Assembly (NCBI GenBank): GCA_905201505.1
Contig: CAJKOJ010000051.1
Span: 1-13,933, forward strand
From: an uncultured Eubacteriales bacterium
GTDB lineage: Bacteria > Bacillota > Clostridia > Lachnospirales > CAG-274
Reading direction: 5' to 3'
Length of the DNA: 13,933 nucleotides
The notes beneath the pieces were generated by a model. The model worked only from the letters and a program-made list of their open reading frames with translations, was not told the origin of the DNA and did no database searches. The translations under genes and the position numbers were made by a program. This document shows, piece after piece, positions 1 through 6,743 of this stretch; the stretch's first letter is position 1, and each line of letters opens with the position of its first letter.

Positions 1-132
1 AAAGTTGAACCTTACTTTTTATTTTTATCTGTTACCTATCTATTGTACCTCAACATTATTATATATTTCTTGCTGCAAAGGGTGATCAAAGAAAAGATTC
101 TTGTAAATTGGTGTAAACAGAACTTGACATAA
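1..132 (+). CDS. C-terminal fragment of an unidentified membrane protein
   Basis: Reading frame 1 is open from the window edge to a TAA at 130-132 and gives 43 residues. The visible part has a strongly hydrophobic stretch (about residues 5-25, rich in Leu, Ile, Phe and Tyr) followed by a basic, polar tail, as in the last membrane helix and cytoplasmic end of a polytopic protein. The next gene starts 55 bases downstream on the same strand and encodes a GT-C-like membrane protein, so this may be another member of a glycan assembly operon, for example a flippase, a GtrA-like protein or a second glycosyltransferase. The aromatic C-terminal signature expected of GtrA is not evident. The family cannot be assigned from this fragment, and the open frame could in principle be chance in AT-rich DNA. 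Confidence 0.5.
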   Translation, partial: KVEPYFLFLSVTYLLYLNIIIYFLLQRVIKEKILVNWCKQNLT

Positions 133-158
133 AATAAATATTAATATAAACTTATAAT
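124..158 (+). promoter_or_regulatory. Weak candidate promoter for the GT-C/GT2 genes
   Basis: A consensus -35 box TTGACA (124-129) overlaps the end of the upstream reading frame, and a consensus -10 box TATAAT lies at 153-158. The spacer is 23 bases, well over the optimal 17. An alternative -10 (TATAAA, 145-150) gives a 15-base spacer. Each box is good but their geometry is not, so transcription may equally come from upstream. Confidence 0.3.
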
Positions 159-170
159 GTATAAGTTTTT
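148..170 (+). repeat. AT-rich inverted repeat before the GT-C gene
   Basis: A perfect 8-base inverted repeat (148-155 with 161-168, 5-base loop) is followed by two more T residues. Only one pair is G-C, so it would be a weak terminator at best. It contains the candidate -10 box at 153-158. Confidence 0.45.
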
Positions 171-187
171 ACAGGGAGAGAGAATTT

Positions 188-2320
188 ATGAATAATAAAA
201 AGCTGTTAAATATAATAAATAATAACGGTAAATTTTCTGTAATTTGTTTAATTGTGATAATTGTTGTTTTTTTAGAGTTTTTCTTGTTTAACTTTAGATT
301 TTTTCAAGGATTGGGGTACGAGCCTGTTGTGCTTGAAAGGGCCGGTGTGGATTCATCGGTAAGTACATTGGGGAATTCTGTATTTAAATTTAACAGTAAT
401 GATGGTAAGCTGGAATTTTCAGATATAGATACAGAAGTTAAAAATATATATATAGATGTTGAGGGTACAAAAAGCCTGCCGTCTAATATGGATGCAATGT
501 CAGTAAAAGAAAGATATGACAGAATTATAGAAGAAAAAGCTGATAAGCTGTTTAAGATAAAAATTAAAATTAATGATTACAGCAATGTTGAGGGTATAGA
601 AATGCCTGAAAGAAGCATTGTGTCAAATGTTGAAAGAACAAAGTATATACCCTTATCCTTAAAAGGGAAATCTGACAAGCTTGTACTTGAATTTAAAAAT
701 GCTGAGGGAAGAGAAGTTAAAATAAAAAATATAATATTAAATAAAGGTGTTCCTTTTCATTTCAGTATAATAAGAGTAATTGTTATATTGATACTCATAG
801 GGCTCATATATGTGATACGTCCCGGCTCGCAGTTTTATAAATACAGGCTTAATCTAAAAAAGTCATGGCAGAGGTGGACAGTTGGGGCAATTGCAGTGCT
901 GCAAATTATTTTGATGATTTCAGGATGTTTTATTAACCCTAAATATGTGTACAATACCATATCACATCAGGACCAGTACAATGAGCTTGCAGATGCTATA
1001 CTTGACGGACATTTCTACTTGAATGAAATTCCTGACAGTAAACTTGCTGAAATGGAAAACCCTTATGATTATGAGGCAAGAAATCGTAATGGTGTATATG
1101 CAAGGTGGGATCACGCATATTATGAGGGAAAGTATTATGTATACTTTGGCATTGTTCCTGCTCTTTTGTTTAATGTACCGGCTATGAAGCTATTTGATAT
1201 AAGATTAATACCTTTTACCTGTATTTTGATACTTATACCTATATTTATATTAATGAGTTATTTGCTTATATATGCTCTTGCAAGAAGATTTTTAGATGAA
1301 AATAAAGAAGGTGTTCCTTTGCTTCTTTATTTTATGATGACAACGCTTTTTGTAAACGGAATAGGAACATCATTTATGATGGCCTGGCCTGATATGTACA
1401 CTTTGCCTATATTTACAGGACTTACATTTGCTGTAAGCGGTCTTTATTTTTGGCTTACAGCCTTAAGAGAGAAAGACGGTGAGACTAAATTAAGCAGTGC
1501 AAGACTTTTTGCCGGTTCTTTGTGTACTGCTCTTATTGCAGGATGCAGACCTCAGATGCTGGTTGTGATATTTATTGCTATACCATTATTTTGGGGTATG
1601 GTGTTTAAAGAAAGAGCCCTGTTTTCTAAAAAGTCTGTTAAGGAAACCATATGTTTTGTACTGCCTATAGCAGTATTTGCAGTGTTTATGTTCTTTTATA
1701 ATTACTCAAGGTTTGGTTCGATATTTGATTTTGGTGCAAATTACAATTTAACTACAAATGATATGACTTCAAGGGGAATTAAACTTTCAAGAATACCGCA
1801 GGGAATATTCAGCTATTTATTACAGCCGCTGAGTGTTGAGGGCACGTTCCCATATATTACAACAACAAGTTTTGCCACAAAATATATGGGCATAACAATA
1901 AAAGAGGGTATGTATGGGGGATTATTGTTCCTTCAGCCTGTTTTATGGATACTTCTTATATTGCCCAAGGTAAGAAAGGAAATAAAGGAGAAAGGTCTTT
2001 ATGCAGTAACTGTGCTGCTTTTAATATTTACAGTTGTAATTGTATCAGCAGACGCAATGATGGCGGGCATTTTGCCGAGGTATTTTATGGACTTCAGCTG
2101 GTGTGTTATGATTACTGCCTGTGTTGTAGTATTTGCGGCATGGAGTAAATATAAGGACAGAGAGTACTGGAAAATATTTAACTACTGTATGCCTGTCTGC
2201 TTTGTCGGTTCAATAATTTTAGTATTTTTAACTGTAATGGGTGTAAGGTATTTTAGTCCGGCAGAAGTCAATCCTGAGATGTTCTGGAAAATAGCTTGCG
2301 GTATACAATTTTGGATGTAA
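188..2320 (+). CDS. GT-C-like polytopic membrane protein, probable lipid-linked sugar glycosyltransferase
   Basis: This 710-residue membrane protein has one N-terminal helix (about residues 16-36), a soluble, probably extracytoplasmic region (about 45-185) and then many further helices from residue 190. The loop at 258-320 carries conserved-looking features: NPYD at 291-294, an Arg-Trp-Asp-His cluster at 306-309 and a Tyr/Gly-rich segment. Later motifs are RPQ (454-456), NYSRFG followed by FDFGANY (505-519), and LPRY with MDF (629-636). This pattern resembles large membrane proteins of Gram-positive bacteria related to GT-C transferases, which use polyprenyl-phosphate sugars on the outer membrane face. 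The ATG at 188 is preceded by GGGAGAG (174-180). The GT2 gene begins 21 bases after its stop and could supply its lipid-linked donor. The transferase role is inferred from fold and context; acceptor and sugar are unknown. Confidence 0.7.
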   Translation: MNNKKLLNIINNNGKFSVICLIVIIVVFLEFFLFNFRFFQGLGYEPVVLERAGVDSSVSTLGNSVFKFNSNDGKLEFSDIDTEVKNIYIDVEGTKSLPSNMDAMSVKERYDRIIEEKADKLFKIKIKINDYSNVEGIEMPERSIVSNVERTKYIPLSLKGKSDKLVLEFKNAEGREVKIKNIILNKGVPFHFSIIRVIVILILIGLIYVIRPGSQFYKYRLNLKKSWQRWTVGAIAVLQIILMISGCFINPKYVYNTISHQDQYNELADAILDGHFYLNEIPDSKLAEMENPYDYEARNRNGVYARWDHAYYEGKYYVYFGIVPALLFNVPAMKLFDIRLIPFTCILILIPIFILMSYLLIYALARRFLDENKEGVPLLLYFMMTTLFVNGIGTSFMMAWPDMYTLPIFTGLTFAVSGLYFWLTALREKDGETKLSSARLFAGSLCTALIAGCRPQMLVVIFIAIPLFWGMVFKERALFSKKSVKETICFVLPIAVFAVFMFFYNYSRFGSIFDFGANYNLTTNDMTSRGIKLSRIPQGIFSYLLQPLSVEGTFPYITTTSFATKYMGITIKEGMYGGLLFLQPVLWILLILPKVRKEIKEKGLYAVTVLLLIFTVVIVSADAMMAGILPRYFMDFSWCVMITACVVVFAAWSKYKDREYWKIFNYCMPVCFVGSIILVFLTVMGVRYFSPAEVNPEMFWKIACGIQFWM

Positions 2321-2341
2321 ACGAGGAAGGAAGAATTAAAT

Positions 2342-3277
2342 ATGGATAAAATAGCAGTTTTAATACCTTGCTACAATGAAAGTAAAACTATAAAAAAGGT
2401 TGTTGAGGACTACAAAAGGGTACTGCCTGAAGCAACGATTTATGTCTATGACAATAATTCCACTGACGGAACTGATGAAATAGCCAGAGCGGCAGGTGCT
2501 GTTGTAAGATATGAATATCAGCAGGGCAAGGGTAATGTAATAAGAAGAATGTTCAGAGAAATTGATGCACATTGCTATGTAATGACTGACGGTGATGATA
2601 CATATCCTGTAGAACCTGTACCTGAAATGGTTAAGGAAGTTTTGGAAAGAAAGGTTGATATGGTAGTAGGCGACAGACTCTCATCAACTTATTTTACTGA
2701 AAACAAAAGACCTTTTCATAATTTCGGCAATTCTATTGTAAGAGGTACAATAAATACTCTGTTTAAAAGTGATATAAAAGATATAATGACAGGATTAAGG
2801 GCATTCAGTTATAGCTTTGTAAAAACTTTTCCTGTGCTTTCAAAAGGGTTTGAAATTGAAACTGAAATGACAATACATGCTATTGATAAAAATATGTTTA
2901 TCAAAAATGTTGTAATTGATTACAGAGACAGGATTGAGGGTAGCGAATCAAAGCTTAATACATATTCTGACGGAATAAAGGTGCTTATGACAATTATAAG
3001 ACTTTATAAAAATTATAAGCCCTTTGGTTTTTTTGGAGCTATTTCTCTTGTATTAATTCTGCTTTCAGCACTTTTCTTTGTACCTGTAGTTTTTACCTAC
3101 ATACAAACAGGGCAGGTGCCTAATTTTCCAACACTTATGGTGTGTGGATTTACTGCTGTTGCTGCTGTCCAGTGCTACTTCAGCGGAATGATTTTATCAA
3201 CAATAGTAAGTAAGAATAAGCAGGAGTTTGAGTACAAGCTTATGAATACTGCAAAAAGTGAAAACGAAGATAAATAA
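2342..3277 (+). CDS. GT2 family glycosyltransferase, polyprenyl-phosphate sugar synthase type (DPM1/GtrB-like)
   Basis: The 311-residue protein starts with a GT-A fold: IPCYNES at 8-14, DNNSTDGT at 37-44, and the metal- and nucleotide-sugar-binding acidic motif DGDDTYP at 83-89. It continues with GDR (110-112), MTGLRAF (149-155) and FEIETEM (170-176), as in dolichyl/polyprenyl-phosphate mannose or glucose synthases. Two membrane helices follow (about 229-253 and 262-288), the GtrB-like arrangement that holds the enzyme on the cytoplasmic membrane. The family moves a sugar from a nucleotide donor to polyprenyl phosphate. The ATG has AGGAAGG upstream. It lies 21 bases after the GT-C-like gene and is closed by a terminator at 3295-3332, so it is the last gene of this unit. 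It would be expected to make the lipid-linked donor for the upstream membrane protein; the sugar cannot be told from sequence. Confidence 0.88.
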   Translation: MDKIAVLIPCYNESKTIKKVVEDYKRVLPEATIYVYDNNSTDGTDEIARAAGAVVRYEYQQGKGNVIRRMFREIDAHCYVMTDGDDTYPVEPVPEMVKEVLERKVDMVVGDRLSSTYFTENKRPFHNFGNSIVRGTINTLFKSDIKDIMTGLRAFSYSFVKTFPVLSKGFEIETEMTIHAIDKNMFIKNVVIDYRDRIEGSESKLNTYSDGIKVLMTIIRLYKNYKPFGFFGAISLVLILLSALFFVPVVFTYIQTGQVPNFPTLMVCGFTAVAAVQCYFSGMILSTIVSKNKQEFEYKLMNTAKSENEDK

Positions 3278-3294
3278 ATTAAAAAGGCTTTATG

Positions 3295-3332
3295 ATATAA
3301 GGTGTGGTCAATGGACTGCACCTTATATTTTT
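3295..3332 (+). terminator. Rho-independent terminator of the glycosyltransferase operon
   Basis: A perfect 10-base stem (3295-3304 with 3319-3328) extends inward by five more pairs, two of them G-T, to a 4-base loop (3310-3313). The T run at 3328-3332 follows. It sits 18 bases after the GT2 stop codon. Confidence 0.88.
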
Positions 3333-3344
3333 ACAAAAGACATC

Positions 3345-3376
3345 AAAAAAGGAGCTATTCTATTAAGGATAGCTCC
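3345..3376 (-). terminator. Rho-independent terminator of the cold-shock gene
   Basis: On the minus strand, a 10-base stem with one G-T pair (3376-3367 with 3360-3351) and a 6-base loop is followed by six T residues (complement of 3350-3345). It ends the csp transcript about 90 bases past its stop codon. Only 12 bases separate it from the plus-strand terminator at 3295-3332, so two one-way terminators stand tail to tail between convergent units. Confidence 0.88.
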
Positions 3377-3410
3377 TAGTTTGTTATAACCAAGATCAAA
3401 TAAAACTAAA

Positions 3411-3440
3411 ATAAAAATCTATAAAAATATAAAAATCTAT
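3411..3440. repeat. 12-base direct repeat in the csp 3' untranslated region
   Basis: The sequence ATAAAAATCTAT occurs at 3411-3422 and again at 3429-3440. It lies between the csp stop codon and the csp terminator in very AT-rich DNA. No function is apparent. Confidence 0.4.
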
Positions 3441-3465
3441 GTTAAAGTTAAATATTACCTACTGA

Positions 3466-3666
3466 TTATAAACGAACTACATTTGCGGCCTGTGGACCCT
3501 TAGCACCGTCAACAACGTCGAATTCAACCTTCTGACCTTCTTCTAATGTCTTGTAGCCGTCTGACTTAATTGCAGAGAAATGTACGAATACATCATTACC
3601 GCCTTCAGCAGAAATAAAGCCAAAGCCCTTCTCAGAATTAAACCACTTAACTGTTCCTTGCATCAT
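3466..3666 (-). CDS. csp: Cold-shock protein, CspA/CspB family
   Basis: The 66-residue single-domain protein has the usual length of the family. It carries GTVKWFN near the N-terminus, the RNA-binding motif RNP1 (KGFGFI) and RNP2 (VFVHF), followed by the expected LEEGQKVEFDV and GPQAANV segments. Such proteins bind single-stranded RNA and DNA in the cytoplasm, melt secondary structure and help translation at low temperature or during growth changes. AGGAGG lies 9 bases before the first of two adjacent ATG codons; initiation at the second would remove one Met only. The gene has its own promoter (3742-3770), a leader of about 70 bases with a 5'-terminal hairpin, and its own terminator. No convincing terminator separates it from the upstream 70-residue gene, so some transcripts may also come from the walRK operon. 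Confidence 0.96.
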   Translation of the reverse strand: MMQGTVKWFNSEKGFGFISAEGGNDVFVHFSAIKSDGYKTLEEGQKVEFDVVDGAKGPQAANVVRL

Positions 3667-3708
3667 TTAACAGTTCCTCCTAAAAAATAAAAAAATAAAA
3701 AATGTTAC

Positions 3709-3734
3709 CAGTCAAAACTATCTGTTACTGACTG
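3709..3734 (-). promoter_or_regulatory. Hairpin at the 5' end of the csp leader
   Basis: CAGTCA and TGACTG (plus-strand 3709-3714 and 3729-3734) form a 6-base stem with a 14-base loop. From the promoter, transcription should start near 3735, so the hairpin would be at the very 5' end of the mRNA. It is followed by an A/U-rich stretch up to the ribosome binding site. Leader structure commonly controls csp mRNA stability and cold induction; that role here is inference. Confidence 0.4.
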
Positions 3735-3741
3735 TATTTAA

Positions 3742-3770
3742 AGAATAACATACTTAGGAGTAAAAGTCAA
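3742..3770 (-). promoter_or_regulatory. Promoter of the cold-shock gene
   Basis: On the minus strand, the -35 box TTGACT (3770-3765) and the -10 box TATTCT (3747-3742) are separated by exactly 17 bases. A TGT just before the -10 box makes it an extended -10. This is a strong sigma-A-type match. Confidence 0.75.
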
Positions 3771-3801
3771 ACTATTTTTTGCTTTTTTTATCGCAGAAAA
3801 A

Positions 3802-4014
3802 TTAATATTCCGTCTTTAAATCTGCTTTATCGACAGAATAGGTTTTTAAAAAGCATTTTAAGTCTTTTTCTGAGCTTATGAGCATTATATCATAGAAATG
3901 TCCTGTGTGGTTGTCGATAAAACCTGCTGTTTTCTCTCCTGTGCATATACTTGAACGGAGTACGGGAGTGTAGTTTTCCCTATCGTAAGATTTTAATGGT
4001 TTTTTTAAGAACAT
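3802..4014 (-). CDS. Small protein of unknown function, third gene of the walRK operon
   Basis: I do not recognise this 70-residue protein. It is soluble and mixed in charge, with no signal peptide or membrane helix. It has one Cys in an SSICTGEKTAGF segment (about residues 21-32), an aromatic FYDIMLI stretch (about 40-46) and a Lys-rich C-terminal half. The fold looks like a small alpha/beta domain. The gene is well supported: its ribosome binding site AGGAGT overlaps the TAG stop of walK, and only 10 bases separate that stop from its ATG, so translation is probably coupled. This suggests a role linked to the two-component system or simply co-expression with it. The position of yycH/yycI, the WalK regulators of Bacillus, is thus taken by an unrelated short gene. 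No terminator is evident between it and csp. Confidence 0.72.
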   Translation of the reverse strand: MFLKKPLKSYDRENYTPVLRSSICTGEKTAGFIDNHTGHFYDIMLISSEKDLKCFLKTYSVDKADLKTEY

Positions 4015-4024
4015 ATAAGTACTC

Positions 4025-5821
4025 CTATTGATTAATTATATAGTCTGCAAGGTCGCTTTTAGGAAATATAAGTACCATTGTAGTACCCTTGCCAAGTGTA
4101 CTGTATACTTTTATGCTGCCATTATGAGCATCCATAATTTCTTTTACAATAGCAAGACCGAGACCATTTCCGCCCATAGCACGGCTTCTTGCCTTATCAA
4201 CTCTGTAAAATCTGTCAAAAATTCTGTCAAGTGCTTCTTTAGGCATACCAATACCATTGTCCTGTATTTCAAGATGGTAGTATTTTTCTGTTTCTTTTAA
4301 TCGAATAGTTACTGTTGCTCCGGTATCACTGTATTTCATTGCATTTGACATAATGTTTGTAATAACCTGGTTAATTCTGCCAGGGTCAGCATATATAAAC
4401 ATTGGCTTGTCAGGTGGATCAAATAAAATATTTTGGTTTTTATTTTCAGCAACAATAAGATTTTGCCGGCAGCAACCTGAAACCAGTGATACAAGGTTAA
4501 CATCTTCCATATTCAGTTTGTTGACTTTAGTATCAAAACGGGATAAGTCCAAAAGGTCATCACGAAGCAATTTCATTCTGTCTGCTGCAACATTTATTTC
4601 CTTTAGAAATTCCATTGCAACTGATTTGTCATCTATTGCACCGTCAAGCAAAAGCTCAGCATAACCTTTTATAGTAGTAAGAGGAGTACCTATTTCATGA
4701 CTTACATTTGCAACAAATTCCTGACGCATATTGTCAAGCTGTCTATGCTTTGTAATGTCGTGAAGAACTACAATTATTCCTCCCGGTTTCTCCTTTTTCT
4801 TCTTCTTTTTCATTGTATATGGAATAATAGCAACAGAAATATATTTATCATCTTTGCCGTTTACAACAAGTTCTTTTACAGATCCGGGCTTAATATCGGA
4901 AATGTTGATTTTAAGCATATTTAAAAGCCAGTTAAGGGAAACTTTAACATCATCTATTTCTATCATATCATAAGAAGAACGGTTGATATGTATAAGCTGT
5001 CCTCTTTCATCAAATGCCAAAATTCCGTCTGTCATATTATGAAGTACAATCTCAAGTTTATTCCTTTGTTCTTCACTTTCTACAATGGTCTTTTTAAGTT
5101 CCTTTGCCATTGTGTTAAAGCTTCTGGTAAGCTGACCAATTTCATCGTTTCCTTTAACTGTTACTTTTTGGTCAAGGCGTCCCTTTGCCATAAGGTTTGC
5201 GTTTTTGGTAAGAACGGCAATGGGTGCCGTAATCGTGTTTGCAAACAATAAGCCAAGTATTGCAGTAATAATAAGTGCAATTACTACAGCAACAAGTATA
5301 GTTCTTGTTGTCTGTGCAATACTTTCTTCAATAGCTTCGGAATCCATCTGTACATAGACAATATAAGAAACCTTATTATTGCTGCCCTTACATGGATAAG
5401 AATAGCTCATAACTGTCTTTTCCTGGCCGATTGAATCGGTTATTTTACTTTGTGCAAGGAAGCTTTCCTTTCCGTTTAAGGCTGAAATTATTGCTGAATT
5501 GGTATACTGTTGAAAGTCGGATTCATCTGCTACAGTAGAGCTTGCAATGGTCTCACCTTTTGAGTTAAGTATATGAGCACTCATATTTCTCAGAGTTGAA
5601 CTGACTATAGATAAATTAATAAGGCTATCCTGAAAATACCTGCTGTCATATTGCTCTATAACTTGTTCTTCAATGTAAACAGCGCATTGACGCAGTTCTT
5701 CTGAGGCTTTTCTCTGCTCTCTTTTTTCTGTACTGACTATGATGAATGTACCTGTAAGTATCATAACTATAAATACAAGGGAAAGGTACATAAATACAAG
5801 CCGCCAACGAATACTTTTCAT
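4025..5821 (-). CDS. walK: Membrane sensor histidine kinase, WalK/PhoR type
   Basis: The 598-residue protein has a helix at about 9-29, an extracytoplasmic sensor region (about 31-172, with Cys46 and Cys144 that might pair), a second helix (about 174-196), HAMP (about 197-250), PAS (about 254-360), HisKA with phospho-acceptor His375, and a HATPase domain with N box (484-498), DNGIGMP (521-527), F box (535-539) and GGNGLGL (550-556). This is the TM-sensor-TM-HAMP-PAS-kinase order of WalK and related PhoR kinases, which phosphorylate the adjacent OmpR-type regulator to control cell-wall or phosphate genes. The H box reads SHEIGTPLT, with Gly378 where most family members have Arg or Lys. Six consecutive lysines (338-343) sit at the end of the PAS domain. 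Start: ATG with AGAGGA upstream, 52 bases after walR. WalK versus PhoR is not settled by sequence alone. Confidence 0.9.
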   Translation of the reverse strand: MKSIRWRLVFMYLSLVFIVMILTGTFIIVSTEKREQRKASEELRQCAVYIEEQVIEQYDSRYFQDSLINLSIVSSTLRNMSAHILNSKGETIASSTVADESDFQQYTNSAIISALNGKESFLAQSKITDSIGQEKTVMSYSYPCKGSNNKVSYIVYVQMDSEAIEESIAQTTRTILVAVVIALIITAILGLLFANTITAPIAVLTKNANLMAKGRLDQKVTVKGNDEIGQLTRSFNTMAKELKKTIVESEEQRNKLEIVLHNMTDGILAFDERGQLIHINRSSYDMIEIDDVKVSLNWLLNMLKINISDIKPGSVKELVVNGKDDKYISVAIIPYTMKKKKKKEKPGGIIVVLHDITKHRQLDNMRQEFVANVSHEIGTPLTTIKGYAELLLDGAIDDKSVAMEFLKEINVAADRMKLLRDDLLDLSRFDTKVNKLNMEDVNLVSLVSGCCRQNLIVAENKNQNILFDPPDKPMFIYADPGRINQVITNIMSNAMKYSDTGATVTIRLKETEKYYHLEIQDNGIGMPKEALDRIFDRFYRVDKARSRAMGGNGLGLAIVKEIMDAHNGSIKVYSTLGKGTTMVLIFPKSDLADYIINQ

Positions 5822-5873
5822 AGTTTATCCTCTAAATATATATAAATTTATAGTGTTTATCAATATCTTTGTA

Positions 5874-6560
5874 TTAAGCACTGAAGTAATAACCAATACC
5901 TCTTTTGGTTATAATAAATCTTGGCTTGCTTGGGTCATCCTCAATTTTTTCCCTTAGTCTTCTTATAGTAACATCTACAGCTCTTACGTCACCGAAGTAT
6001 TCATATCCCCAAACTTTTTCAAGAAGAGTTTCTCTGTTAAATATCTGACTTTTTTGTGTTGAGAGAAAAGTAAGGAGTTCATATTCACGCATTGTAAGGT
6101 TAATAACCTCGCCTCTTTTGGTAACCTCATAACGGTCAAAGTCTATAGAAAGATCGCCGAAGTTCTGTATATTGCTTTTTTCTGAAGGAATATCTTTTGC
6201 TGCACTTCTTCTTAAATGAGCTTTTACTCTTGCAATAAGTTCTCTATTGCCAAAAGGCTTTGTAACATAATCGTCTGCACCCATTTCAAGCCCTATGACT
6301 TTATCAACTTCATCGGCTCTTGCTGTAAGCATAATAATAGGTACATTGCTTTTTTCTCTTACTTTGCGGCATACTTCATAGCCATCCATTTTAGGCATCA
6401 TTATATCAAGAAGAATAAGGTCGGGATTTTCTGTTAATGCAAGTTCAAGACCCGCTTCACCATCTTCAGCTGTAATAATGTCATATCCCTCTTTTTTGAG
6501 ATTGTAAGCAATAATATTTACTATACTCGCTTCATCATCTACAACCAGTACCTTAGCCAT
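5874..6560 (-). CDS. walR: OmpR-family response regulator, WalR/PhoP type
   Basis: The 228-residue regulator has a receiver domain (about 1-118) with acidic pocket Asp8-Asp9, phospho-acceptor Asp52, Thr79 and Lys101, and a C-terminal winged-helix DNA-binding domain (about 130-227) with LTMREYELL, the VRAVDVTIRRLREKIE recognition region and the GIGYYF wing. It acts as a phosphorylation-dependent transcription factor partnered with the kinase 52 bases downstream. An upstream in-frame ATG at 6605 would add 15 residues but has no ribosome binding site and lies almost at the predicted transcription start. The chosen ATG (6560-6558) has AGGAGG 7 bases upstream and gives the canonical MAKVLVVDDE start. 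Three TGTA copies lie just downstream of the promoter (6601-6618), a possible self-control site. Confidence 0.93.
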   Translation of the reverse strand: MAKVLVVDDEASIVNIIAYNLKKEGYDIITAEDGEAGLELALTENPDLILLDIMMPKMDGYEVCRKVREKSNVPIIMLTARADEVDKVIGLEMGADDYVTKPFGNRELIARVKAHLRRSAAKDIPSEKSNIQNFGDLSIDFDRYEVTKRGEVINLTMREYELLTFLSTQKSQIFNRETLLEKVWGYEYFGDVRAVDVTIRRLREKIEDDPSKPRFIITKRGIGYYFSA

Positions 6561-6618
6561 TAAAACACCTCCTGTTTTTATAAAATAAATATTAAAAATG
6601 TACAAATCTACAATTTAC

Positions 6619-6647
6619 ATTATACTAGCTTTTAAGGAATTTAGCAA
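6619..6647 (-). promoter_or_regulatory. Promoter of the walR-walK operon
   Basis: On the minus strand, TTGCTA (6647-6642) and a perfect TATAAT (6624-6619) are spaced by 17 bases. Transcription would start near 6612, giving a leader of about 50 bases before the walR ATG. Confidence 0.75.
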
Positions 6648-6654
6648 GTGCAGA

Positions 6655-6683
6655 TTGATATTATTACTTTAATATGTTAATAT
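6655..6683 (+). promoter_or_regulatory. Promoter of the cca operon
   Basis: TTGATA (6655-6660) and TAATAT (6678-6683) are spaced by 17 bases, with a TGT extended -10 element at 6675-6677. An overlapping TATAAT at 6681-6686 would give a 20-base spacer. The -35 box is only 7 bases from the -35 box of the divergent walR promoter. Confidence 0.6.
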
Positions 6684-6743
6684 AATATTATCCATATAGA
6701 CAGGAAAAATAAGGGTTTTGAGAGAGTGAAAAGGAGTTTGGTT

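Noticed and set aside
1..132. GtrA flippase for the membrane fragment
   Set aside because: Context would fit, but the expected aromatic C-terminal signature is not present in the 43 visible residues.
4028..5251. A series of plus-strand open frames of 75-103 codons across the kinase gene
   Set aside because: They are antisense shadows of walK, with no ribosome binding sites and no family resemblance.
6561..6605. Fifteen-residue N-terminal extension of walR from the ATG at 6605
   Set aside because: No ribosome binding site, almost at the predicted transcription start, and it would span the AGGAGG used by the internal ATG.
6726..6743. GTG start for cca six codons upstream
   Set aside because: No ribosome binding site at the right distance; AGGAG at 6732-6736 serves the ATG at 6744.
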